Part shown: piece after piece, positions 1 through 6,805 of the stretch
Numbering within the stretch: position 1 is the stretch's first letter
Layout: each line of letters opens with the position of its first letter
Source of the DNA: Corynebacterium sp.
Lineage (GTDB): Bacteria > Actinomycetota > Actinomycetes > Mycobacteriales > Mycobacteriaceae
DNA length: 31,809 bases
Assembly: GCF_030826625.1 (NCBI RefSeq)
Contig: NZ_JAPJNQ010000017.1
Coordinates: 1 to 31,809, forward strand
Direction of reading: 5' to 3'
Translations under genes and position numbers: made by a program
Notes under the pieces: generated by a model
Database searches by the model: none
Told to the model about the DNA's origin: nothing
Seen by the model: only the letters and a program-made list of their open reading frames with translations

Positions 1-284
1 ACGGCCGGATTGGCTGGGCGAATCTGCGAAGTGCAAGGCGAATGTGCGATTTTTACAAATAGCCGACCAAAACAGGCCCCAAACCGACCACTATTTGCAA
101 AAATCACACCGAACCCGGGCATCAGCGCAACCGTCGGCACGCATCTACGCCCACCCCACCGCACACCAAAACCAGCCCCGCACCCGGCCGTCGCCAAGCA
201 TAAAAAACCGCCCGCCGCGCGCAGTACACAATGCACCACACGCAAACGGGCGGAAATCCGGCAACAAAAAGCTAGCCGGACGGT
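1..284. other. Intergenic stretch, no gene recognised
   Basis: I see no convincing gene here. The open frames on the plus strand translate to proline-, arginine- and histidine-rich peptides without family motifs, typical of chance frames in GC-rich DNA. I found no tRNA or rRNA pattern. The stretch may contain the 3' region of a gene outside the left edge. Confidence 0.5.
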
Positions 285-305
285 CTTGCTCAAATCTTGA
301 GCAAG
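285..305 (-). terminator. Stem-loop downstream of csbD-like gene
   Basis: A perfect 9-bp inverted repeat (CTTGCTCAA / TTGAGCAAG) with a 3-nt loop lies 9 bp past the stop codon of the csbD-like gene. There is no immediate T-run on the minus strand, so it is either a weak intrinsic terminator or an RNA 3'-end stabilising hairpin. Confidence 0.5.
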
Positions 306-314
306 GCAGACGTC

Positions 315-539
315 TTACTTGTCGTCGGTCAGCTTGCCGAGGGTCTCGGAAGCCTTGTCTTTCAGATCGTCAGCCTTGTCCTCGACGGAGTCCTTGGCGT
401 CGTTGACAGCGCCCTTAGCGTCAGCAGCTGCAGCTTCGCCTTTGCCTTCGTTCTTCATCTGATCGTTGTCGAGAACCTCGCCAACGATCTCTTTGCCCTT
501 AGCCTTAGCCTTGTCCAGGAAGCTTTCTGCATCAGCCAT
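315..539 (-). CDS. CsbD-like small stress-response protein
   Basis: A 74-residue, very hydrophilic Ala/Lys/Asp/Glu-rich protein. It has the CsbD-family pattern of repeated amphipathic helical segments of the type KAKGKEIVGEVL, DAKGAVNDAKDSVEDKADDLKDK. CsbD-like proteins are general-stress proteins of unknown molecular role, usually cytosolic and abundant under stress. The start at MADAES is favoured over an upstream in-frame start because AGGAGG stands about 7 nt before this ATG. The gene lies 57 bp downstream of tadA on the same strand and is followed by a stem-loop; it probably has its own promoter. Family assignment is from composition and motif by eye. Confidence 0.8.
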   Translation of the reverse strand: MADAESFLDKAKAKGKEIVGEVLDNDQMKNEGKGEAAAADAKGAVNDAKDSVEDKADDLKDKASETLGKLTDDK

Positions 540-596
540 TATATTTTCCCTCCTAGGAAACGTTTGTGAAGCTAACACGAACCACTGTACCGGAGA

Positions 597-1238
597 TCAC
601 CGCCGCAAGTCTGAAAAGAAGCTGTGAATTAGCCGCTGACTTTCGTACTCTGCCACCCCGCCACGCACCTCTGGCACGTACAAAGCCCCTGGCGCGCGCA
701 CCACGTCCAGGTACGATCCGCACGCCCCGGTTTTCGGTTCCCACGCGCCAAACACGATGCTACCCACCCGCGCGGCCACCGCAGCCCCCGCGCACATCAC
801 GCAGGGTTCCAGGGTGACCACGAGCTCGCAGTCCTCTAAACGCCAGCGCCCGAGTTTTTCCGCGGCCGCTCGTAGCGCCAGCACTTCGGCGTGCGCGGTG
901 GGGTCATTGTCCGCTTGCCGACGGTTGGTGGCCGCCGCGATCGGTGTGCCGCTTGGGCCAAACACGACTGCCCCGACCGGCACTTCACCGGCAGGGGCAG
1001 TTCGCGCAGCCGCGAGCGCTTCGTCCATGCGAGATCGGGCCTGCCGCACTGCCGCCTGTTCTGGGAGTGCTCGCAACGCCGGGTTAGCGCTCGCCGGGTT
1101 AGCGCTCGACGAGTTGGTGCTCGCAGGGTCGCCGCTCACCGGGTTGGCGCTCGCCGGGTCGACACTCAATGCCTGGGGCGCCTGCAACCTTGCACGTCCC
1201 CTCAAGTCTGCACGCCCCTTCGAGTCTGCGGGTTCCAC
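597..1238 (-). CDS. tadA: tRNA-specific adenosine deaminase TadA with repeat-built N-terminal extension
   Basis: Converts adenosine-34 of tRNA-Arg(ACG) to inosine in the cytosol. The zinc-dependent cytidine/deoxycytidylate deaminase motifs are complete: HAE with zinc ligand His116 and proton-shuttle Glu118, and PCVMC with Cys146 and Cys149. The core begins near residue 60 (QARSRMDEALAAA...GEVPVGAVV), so the first ~58 residues are extra. They are low-complexity, with five-residue SANPA/SGDPA-type units encoded by 15-bp DNA repeats. The chosen start is a GTG overlapping the stop of the upstream gene (TAGTG), which suggests translational coupling; a start nearer residue 60 is possible and would leave the repeats untranslated or in the spacer. 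Confidence 0.93.
   Translation of the reverse strand: MEPADSKGRADLRGRARLQAPQALSVDPASANPVSGDPASTNSSSANPASANPALRALPEQAAVRQARSRMDEALAAARTAPAGEVPVGAVVFGPSGTPIAAATNRRQADNDPTAHAEVLALRAAAEKLGRWRLEDCELVVTLEPCVMCAGAAVAARVGSIVFGAWEPKTGACGSYLDVVRAPGALYVPEVRGGVAEYESQRLIHSFFSDLRR
1081..1170. repeat. Six degenerate 15-bp tandem units inside the tadA 5' end
   Basis: Six consecutive 15-bp units can be laid out, beginning gggttagcgctcgcc and gggttagcgctcgac, each keeping ggt near the start and gctc near the end. In tadA they encode five-residue Ser/Ala/Asn/Pro units. The unit length is a multiple of three, so copy-number change would keep the frame. Confidence 0.8.
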
Positions 1239-1732
1239 TAATCCAGCCCGGTAACGTCCAAAAACTCCTCGTCGAATCCCAGCTCTTCGGCGATGCGCAC
1301 CAGCTGATCGCTCGGGGATTCATCCAGGTTATCCGTCATCACTTCCAACATCTGCTCGGACAAACCCAGGTCTGCCAGGATGTCGAAGTCGCCGTCGGCC
1401 CAGCCTTCGATCTCGTCGAGTTCTTCGAGCGCGATATCCGGCACGTCAATGTCCAGGCGGTCGAGCACGGAGGCTGCGAAGTCGTCGTCGACGGCCATCG
1501 TGGCATCAGAAAGCAGCAGGCGCACCCCGCCGGGCGTGGGGCGGACCAGCACGAAGTAGTCGTCGTCAATGCACAGCATCGCGAAAGCGGCAGATTCTGA
1601 ACGCAGGTTGCGCACCTGGGCTATCGATTCGGCGATGTCGTCGAAATCGTCCGCGTAGCTGCGCACAGTCCAGGCGCCGTCGACGGTGGTGACGACGACA
1701 GAAAAGCTCGGGCCAAAATCTTGCTGGTTCAT
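1238..1732 (-). CDS. tRNA adenosine deaminase-associated protein
   Basis: About 164 acidic residues beginning MNQQDFGPSFSVVVTT. It resembles the actinobacterial family encoded directly before tadA: an N-terminal beta-rich segment (DGAWTVRSY, FAMLCIDDDYFVLVRP, GVRLLLSDA) and a very acidic C-terminal half with LEELDEIEGWADGDFDIL. The exact role is unknown; constant adjacency to tadA implies a link to tRNA deamination or its control. It overlaps the tadA start by a few bases. The start is uncertain: the ATG at 1732 fits the family's usual length but has GAGG only one base upstream, whereas an ATG at 1753 adds seven residues and lacks a ribosome-binding site. It is divergent from tyrA with almost no spacer. 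Confidence 0.8.
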   Translation of the reverse strand: MNQQDFGPSFSVVVTTVDGAWTVRSYADDFDDIAESIAQVRNLRSESAAFAMLCIDDDYFVLVRPTPGGVRLLLSDATMAVDDDFAASVLDRLDIDVPDIALEELDEIEGWADGDFDILADLGLSEQMLEVMTDNLDESPSDQLVRIAEELGFDEEFLDVTGLD

Positions 1733-1771
1733 ACCTCGTGAGACTAGTCGCATTCTGGCAAAATTGATACC

Positions 1772-2800
1772 GTGCTTTCCTCCAGAATTTCGCGTCCAGT
1801 GTGTTTAGTCGGTCTCGGGCTGATCGGAGGTTCTTTGCTGCGCGATTTACACGCGGCTGGCGATACCGCCTTCGGCTACAACCGGTCGACGTCCGGCACG
1901 CGGACGGCCGTTTCGGAGGGCTACGATGTCTCCGACGATCTACCGCAGGTGTTGCGCCGGGCCGAGGAAGTGAACGCGTTGATCGTTATCGCCGTGCCCA
2001 TGTTTGCGGTCGGCAAGGTGCTGGACCAGATCGCAGAATATGCCCCGAGCTGCGGCATCAGCGATGTCGTGAGCGTGAAATGGGAGGTCTATGCGGAGAT
2101 CCGCAAGCGCGGGATGGAGGCGCGCTATGTTGGTGGCCACCCGATGGCTGGCACCTCTGAATCTGGCTGGAATGCCTCCCGTAAAGGGTTGTTCCAACGC
2201 GCTACCTGGGCAATTACCTATGATTACGCTGACCAGCAGCAAGAAAAAGGCCAGCCCATTGATCCGGGCTGGATCGAGCTGTTTACCGATGTCGTACGCA
2301 TGGCGACGGCCACTGGCGCCGAAGCTATCCCGGCACGGGTGGTCAACCACGATCACGCCGTCGCCAGGGTCTCGCATTTGCCTCACTTAATGGCGTTAGC
2401 GTTGTCGGTGACCGGCGATAACGGTGGAATTTTGGCGCAGTCGCTGGCGGCTGGATCGTTCAAAGACGCCACGCGAGTGGCGGGCACGAATCCGGAGTTG
2501 ATTCAGGCGATGTGCGAGACCAACTCCGTGGCATTAACGGAGGCGCTGGAAGAAGCGATCGAGTTGTTGGCCGAAGCGCACGACACGCTGTCGCAAGATC
2601 CGCCGTCGATCCGGGAGCTGGCTGTGGCGGGCAACCGGGCGCGGCGTCGTTTAGAGGCACGCACTGGTGCGCGCCGCGAATCGGTATCGCCGGTGAAGAT
2701 TTCTTCCCGCCCGGTCTTACGTTTCCACCCGGGTTCGCCGGGCTGGGTGAACCAGCTCCGGCAAACGGAATCCACCGGCGGCCGAATGGAGATTTTCTAA
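1772..2800 (+). CDS. tyrA: Prephenate dehydrogenase
   Basis: 342 residues from a GTG start. Oxidative decarboxylation of prephenate to 4-hydroxyphenylpyruvate for tyrosine synthesis (arogenate may be the substrate in some relatives). The N-terminal Rossmann loop VGLGLIGGSLLRD near residues 13-25 binds NAD(P)+. The typical GGHPMAGTSESGW stretch and HDHAVARVSHLPHLMA follow, then the helical dimerisation domain (ATRVAGTNPELI). The last 30 residues (SSRPVLRFHPGSPGW...) form a tail beyond the core. The sequence coding for that tail is present again, diverged, about 355 bp downstream, so the present 3' end looks like the product of an allele exchange. Confidence 0.93.
   Translation: MLSSRISRPVCLVGLGLIGGSLLRDLHAAGDTAFGYNRSTSGTRTAVSEGYDVSDDLPQVLRRAEEVNALIVIAVPMFAVGKVLDQIAEYAPSCGISDVVSVKWEVYAEIRKRGMEARYVGGHPMAGTSESGWNASRKGLFQRATWAITYDYADQQQEKGQPIDPGWIELFTDVVRMATATGAEAIPARVVNHDHAVARVSHLPHLMALALSVTGDNGGILAQSLAAGSFKDATRVAGTNPELIQAMCETNSVALTEALEEAIELLAEAHDTLSQDPPSIRELAVAGNRARRRLEARTGARRESVSPVKISSRPVLRFHPGSPGWVNQLRQTESTGGRMEIF
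2703..2755. repeat. tyrA 3'-end repeat, copy 1 (in tyrA)
   Basis: A 53-bp segment inside the tyrA C-terminal coding region. It aligns without gaps to 3058-3110 with 7 mismatches. All seven fall at third codon positions and are synonymous over the 17 shared codons (SRPVLRFHPGSPGWVNQ). Confidence 0.9.
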
Positions 2801-2865
2801 GCCGCATAAACCATTCAATGGAGCAACTATGTCTGCGTTAATATCACACCCTAGGATCTGACATC

Positions 2866-3018
2866 ATGAGCATTGCACAAGCACTGTTAGCTGCTATCCC
2901 AATCGTTGCGATTCTCGCCGTCGTTGTGTTGCTTATAATTCTGTTCAACAAAATGAACAGAATTGAGAAAAAGCTCGAAAAACTACTCGAAGAACAAGCA
3001 AATTCGAGCACTCACTAG
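2866..3018 (+). CDS. 50-residue single-pass membrane peptide
   Basis: Starts MSIAQALLAAIPIVAI, continues with an unbroken hydrophobic stretch (about residues 4-28: Ala/Leu/Val/Ile), then a highly charged amphipathic tail KMNRIEKKLEKLLEEQ that looks like a short coiled coil. An AGGA sits about 8 nt before the ATG. The architecture (one TM helix plus charged helix) is that of small membrane regulatory or toxin-like peptides, or a small division/transport accessory; I do not recognise a family. It is the only gene between the two diverged copies of the tyrA 3' end, so it appears to have arrived together with the present tyrA allele. Confidence 0.65.
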   Translation: MSIAQALLAAIPIVAILAVVVLLIILFNKMNRIEKKLEKLLEEQANSSTH

Positions 3019-3057
3019 GTCCAAGCTGCCTGATTGCTGACCTTCTTGGTTGTCGAG

Positions 3058-3110
3058 CTTCCCGCCCGGTGTTGCGGTTCCATCCGGGTTCACCGGGCTG
3101 GGTCAATCAG
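3058..3110. repeat. tyrA 3'-end repeat, copy 2 (orphan tail)
   Basis: A second, diverged copy of the tyrA C-terminal coding end (46/53 identical to 2703-2755). Its frame continues for six codons to a TAG at 3129-3131, which overlaps the stop of the convergent acyl-CoA oxidoreductase gene (3128-3130). I infer that this was the original tyrA end, abutting the convergent gene before a new tyrA allele was introduced upstream. Confidence 0.88.
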
Positions 3111-3127
3111 CCCCCCCCCACCGGGCC

Positions 3128-5296
3128 TTAGGCTTCGTTGTCTCCGCCGTCGACTCCGCCGTCGTTCAGCATCGGAACGTTCCAGACGGTCTTCGGCGTA
3201 GCGAAGGATTCAACAAGCACCGTCGACCATGGACCCAGCGAATCCACCAGGTCGTTGATGGCTGCACGGGCTGCTTTCACGCGGCCGGAAGGCAGCATGT
3301 TGTGCTCCTGGTACCAACCAGCGTGCTTGATCAGCAGGTCGAAGAAGAACAAGCTGCGAACCTGTTCAAAGACCTGGCGCGCAGCGGAGCCTTCTGGCAG
3401 CTCCAGCTCGGCTTCGACCATGGTGCGCATCAACAGCGAGTCGACGTGTGCCCAGGACACAGCGATCAGGTGATCCTGCGTCTTGTCGACGATCTCGGCA
3501 GCTTCGGCACGGTCTGCCTTGCGCGCAGGCGCGATACGACGCACCAGCGAACGCAGCACGGCCTGCTCGCGGTCTTCAATGAGCTTGACCTGGTAACCGG
3601 CGTCGAACAGCGAGTCCTCATCGCGGTTAGAGACCAGGTCGATGACGGACTGCACGCCGGAGCGAATGCCGGTGCGGCGACGCACGGTATCGGCAGCAGT
3701 TTCCACGCCGTATTTCACCATGTCCCACGGGGAAAGATCCTGCATATCGCGGCCGAAAGCGGTCAGCAGGTGCTTGCCGACCATCTGGATCAGCACCGTG
3801 TTGTCACCTTCGAAGGTGGAGTAAATATCGGCATCGGCGCGCAGGGTGGTCAGCAGGTTTTCCGACATGTATCCGGCGCCACCACAGGCTTCGCGCATTT
3901 CTTGCAAAGTCCGGTTCGCGTGCTCAGTCGAAGCTGCCTTGACGGCTGCAGCCAGCGATTCCATCTCGCGGGAAGCAAACAGCTGCTCCTCGGTAGGGTC
4001 GGTCACCGACCACTGACCGCTGGCCTGCTTGGACAGCATGTCGTCGTAACGCTCCAGGATACGGTTTTGCAACAGAGTCAGCGCGTAGGTGCGCGCCAGC
4101 GGGATCAGCAGGCGGCGGCGGTGCTGACGGTAATCAATCAGGCGCTTTTCGACGCCCTTCTCCCCGCCCTCAAACTGGCGACGCCGGTTGGCATAGCGGA
4201 TAGCGATATCGCTCGCCGTACGGGTGGCTGCCAGACCTGCGCCACCGACAGTGATACGGCCGCGAATCAGGGTGCCCAGCATGGTGAAGAAACGGCGATT
4301 CCGCGATTCAATAGCAGATACGTAAGTGCCGTCTTCTTCCACGTCACCGAAGCGGTTGAGCAAGTTTTCGCGCGGCACACGCACGTTATTGAACAGCAGG
4401 GTGCCGTTGTCCACGCCCAACAAACCGCCCTTGCGCCCGTGGTCGCCGATCTCTACGCCATCAAGCGGGTTGCCGTCCTCGTCGCGGATCGGCACGATCA
4501 AGCAGTGCACGCCGTGCGATTCTTCTTCGCCTGGTGTGTAGAGCTGCGCGAACACCGCAGCCATGCGGCCATCGCGGCCAGCGTTACCGATGTAGACCTT
4601 GCGGGCAGAATCGGTTGGGCTGTTGATGATGAACTCGTGGGTGTCTGGATCATAGGTCGCGGTGGTCTCCAGCTCTTGCACGTTGGAGCCGTGGCCGCGC
4701 TCGGTCATGGCGTAACAGCCGAGCAATTCCGCGTTCTGGATTTTTTCGATGTAGTGGCGGTGACGCTCGGTGCCGAGGTTATCGACGGCGCCGCCCCACA
4801 GGCCCCACTGCACACCGGATTTGATCGTCAGGGATGGGTTGGCAGAACCAATGGTTTCGATACCAGCCACTGCGGCCAGCGCGTTACCGGTGCCACCGTT
4901 TTCCTTGGAGAACGAGTGGCGGGATTCGCCGGTTTCGACCAAGAACTTGAGGTGGTCGTACATCCGGTCGCGGACCGCATCAATGCCCCCGTCCAGGTTG
5001 AGCTTGAGGTCGTTTTCTTCCAAAGATTCGCGCACGACTTTGCGGTAGGGAGCTGCCTTACCGTCGAGAAGCTTCTGCAGCTCACCTGCAGCCGCGTGGT
5101 CTGGGGTCGTCGGCAGGGTGCGCGGCGAGGACGGCTCCGGTTTGCCCTTCGCGGAATCGGTACTCAGGTCGATTTCTTTGGACTTTGCGTCTTTCGATCC
5201 GGCGGCTTTCGATGTGGCACCCTTCGATCCGGCGTCTTTCGACCCGGTATCAGCGTCTTTGCCCAGGTTCTTGGCAAATTCTGCGATGCGGTTCAT
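3128..5296 (-). CDS. Acyl-CoA oxidase-type acyl-CoA dehydrogenase
   Basis: 722 residues, flavin-dependent alpha,beta-desaturation of acyl-CoA, the first step of beta-oxidation. It resembles the peroxisomal acyl-CoA oxidase lineage rather than short acyl-CoA dehydrogenases: CYAMTERGHGSNVQELETTA in the flavin-binding middle domain, GLLGVDNGTLLFNNVRVPRENLL, then CGGAGYMSENLLTTLRADAD and STFEGDNTVLIQ, whose Glu496 aligns with the catalytic base of that family. Whether it reduces O2 (oxidase) or an electron-transfer flavoprotein cannot be told by eye. The first ~50 residues are a low-complexity Ser/Lys/Asp/Ala linker with repeated SKDA/SKGA units. AAGGAG precedes the ATG. It lies 53 bp after the thiolase gene on the same strand and is probably co-transcribed with it. 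Confidence 0.88.
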   Translation of the reverse strand: MNRIAEFAKNLGKDADTGSKDAGSKGATSKAAGSKDAKSKEIDLSTDSAKGKPEPSSPRTLPTTPDHAAAGELQKLLDGKAAPYRKVVRESLEENDLKLNLDGGIDAVRDRMYDHLKFLVETGESRHSFSKENGGTGNALAAVAGIETIGSANPSLTIKSGVQWGLWGGAVDNLGTERHRHYIEKIQNAELLGCYAMTERGHGSNVQELETTATYDPDTHEFIINSPTDSARKVYIGNAGRDGRMAAVFAQLYTPGEEESHGVHCLIVPIRDEDGNPLDGVEIGDHGRKGGLLGVDNGTLLFNNVRVPRENLLNRFGDVEEDGTYVSAIESRNRRFFTMLGTLIRGRITVGGAGLAATRTASDIAIRYANRRRQFEGGEKGVEKRLIDYRQHRRRLLIPLARTYALTLLQNRILERYDDMLSKQASGQWSVTDPTEEQLFASREMESLAAAVKAASTEHANRTLQEMREACGGAGYMSENLLTTLRADADIYSTFEGDNTVLIQMVGKHLLTAFGRDMQDLSPWDMVKYGVETAADTVRRRTGIRSGVQSVIDLVSNRDEDSLFDAGYQVKLIEDREQAVLRSLVRRIAPARKADRAEAAEIVDKTQDHLIAVSWAHVDSLLMRTMVEAELELPEGSAARQVFEQVRSLFFFDLLIKHAGWYQEHNMLPSGRVKAARAAINDLVDSLGPWSTVLVESFATPKTVWNVPMLNDGGVDGGDNEA

Positions 5297-5313
5297 GGGG
5301 TTCTCCTTCCAGG

Positions 5314-5342
5314 AGGGTCTAGCTCAAAAAGGGTCTAGCTCA
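5314..5342. repeat. Two 13-bp direct repeats between thiolase and oxidase genes
   Basis: AGGGTCTAGCTCA occurs twice with a 16-bp period in the 53-bp spacer between the thiolase stop and the oxidase start, one copy close to the ribosome-binding site. Confidence 0.7.
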
Positions 5343-5349
5343 GATTGTT

Positions 5350-6645
5350 TTAGCGCTCGACGATAGCGGTGATGCCTTGTCCACCGGCTGCACACACGGA
5401 TACGAGTGCGCGTCCGCCGCCGTTTTCTTCCAGAGTCTTGGCGACGGTTGCCAGGATGCGTCCGCCGGTAGCAGCGAATGGGTGGCCGGCTGCCAGCGAG
5501 GAGCCCTTGACGTTGAGCTTGTCGCGATCGATTGCGCCCAGTGGCTGGTCCAGGCCGAGTTTTTCACGGCAGTAGTCTGCATCTTCCCAGGCAGCCAGGG
5601 TAGCGAGCACCTGGGAGGCGAAAGCTTCGTGGATTTCGTAGAAGTCGAAGTCCTGCAGGCTCAGGCCGTTGCGCTCCAGTAGGCGCGGCACGGCGTAGGT
5701 CGGTGCCATCAGCAGGCCATCGTCGCCATGCACGAAGTCCACACCAGCAACCTCGGAATCCACCAGGTACGCGCGCACCGGGATATTGTGCTGCTCAGCC
5801 CATTCTTCGCTGGACAGCAAGGCCACCGACGCGCCGTCGGTCAGCGTGGTGGAGTTACCAGCCGTCATCGTGGCCTGCGCACCGTGGCGCTCGGCATCTT
5901 TCTTACCGAAGACCGGCTTGAGTTTCGCAAGCTTGTCGACGGTGGAGTCCGGCCGCAGGTTGGTATCGCGAGTGACACCCAAAAATGGGGTGATCAGGTC
6001 GTCGAAGAAACCTTCGTCGTAGGCCTTCGCCAGTTTCTGGTGCGATTCCACTGCCAGCTGATCTTGTGCCTGGCGGGAAATGCCGAATTTCCGGGCTGTG
6101 ATTGCGGCATGCTCACCCATCGACAGGCCGGTGCGTGGCTCGGAGTTGCGTGGGGTTTCTGGCGCCAGGTCTTTCGGGCGGATGGAGCCGATCAGCTTCA
6201 GGCGCTGGCTGGCGGTCTTGGCGCGAGACAGTTCCAGCAGGGTACGGCGCAGGCGGTCACCGACGGCCAGTGGTGCGTCGGAGGTGGTATCGACACCACC
6301 GGCGATGCCGGATTCGATGCGTCCGGCTGCGATGGCGTCGGCCACGTGTACGGCTGCTGCGATGCCGGTGCCGCAGGCCATCTGGATGTCCGTGCCTGGG
6401 GTCTGCGAATCAAGCGGCGAGCCTAATACACATTCGCGTGTCAGGCTGAAGTCCCGGGAGTGTTTCAGGACGGCGCCTGCGGTGACTTGACCGACCCGCT
6501 CATCCTGCAGCCCATAGCGTGCTACCAGGCCATTTAGTGCTGCGGTGAGCATGTCTTGGTTGGATGCGGAGGAGTATTCCTTGTTCGAGCGGGCGAACGG
6601 GATGCGGTTGCCGCCCAAGATCGCGACTTTTCGGCGCTGGGTCAT
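5350..6645 (-). CDS. fadA2: Acetyl-CoA C-acyltransferase (thiolase), FadA2-like
   Basis: 431 residues; thiolytic cleavage or condensation of 3-ketoacyl-CoA. Thiolase landmarks are complete: nucleophile Cys91 in QMACGTGIAAAVH, EIHEAFA with the first catalytic His, LAAGHPFAATGGR with His388, and CAAGGQG with the second cysteine Cys418. AAGGGAG lies before the ATG. The gene set here (this thiolase, an acyl-CoA oxidoreductase, a FabG4-type reductase and an HtdX-type dehydratase) matches the content of the M. tuberculosis fadE5-fadA2-fabG4-htdX region from established knowledge, hence the symbol. It is transcribed away from fabG4 across a 160-bp intergenic region. Confidence 0.9.
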   Translation of the reverse strand: MTQRRKVAILGGNRIPFARSNKEYSSASNQDMLTAALNGLVARYGLQDERVGQVTAGAVLKHSRDFSLTRECVLGSPLDSQTPGTDIQMACGTGIAAAVHVADAIAAGRIESGIAGGVDTTSDAPLAVGDRLRRTLLELSRAKTASQRLKLIGSIRPKDLAPETPRNSEPRTGLSMGEHAAITARKFGISRQAQDQLAVESHQKLAKAYDEGFFDDLITPFLGVTRDTNLRPDSTVDKLAKLKPVFGKKDAERHGAQATMTAGNSTTLTDGASVALLSSEEWAEQHNIPVRAYLVDSEVAGVDFVHGDDGLLMAPTYAVPRLLERNGLSLQDFDFYEIHEAFASQVLATLAAWEDADYCREKLGLDQPLGAIDRDKLNVKGSSLAAGHPFAATGGRILATVAKTLEENGGGRALVSVCAAGGQGITAIVER

Positions 6646-6729
6646 AATTTTCTCCCTTGTTTTGTCTCAGAAAACAGTCTGCTTGCTGCAGTTTTTCCGT
6701 GACCCTAGGATAGGGTGCCAGGATTCACT

Positions 6730-6747
6730 TTACACAATTTCGTGTAA
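6730..6747. promoter_or_regulatory. Inverted repeat in divergent fatty-acid promoter region
   Basis: TTACAC-N6-GTGTAA, a perfect 6-bp-arm inverted repeat, sits in the 160-bp region between the thiolase and fabG4 starts. Its size and place suit the operator of a TetR- or GntR-type repressor controlling both directions; no regulator gene is in the window, so this is inference. Confidence 0.45.
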
Positions 6748-6805
6748 CCTTAATCACGCATAACCATTCGTACAATTCGTCTCTACCCCCTACAGGAGGC
6801 CCATA

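Noticed and set aside
3050..5338. 762-codon plus-strand open frame opposite the acyl-CoA oxidase gene
   Set aside because: It is the mirror reading of a gene with complete family motifs; the translation has no motif of its own and arises from GC-rich codon bias.
5728..6426. 232-codon plus-strand frame opposite the thiolase gene
   Set aside because: Shadow of the thiolase, whose catalytic Cys/His motifs are intact on the minus strand.
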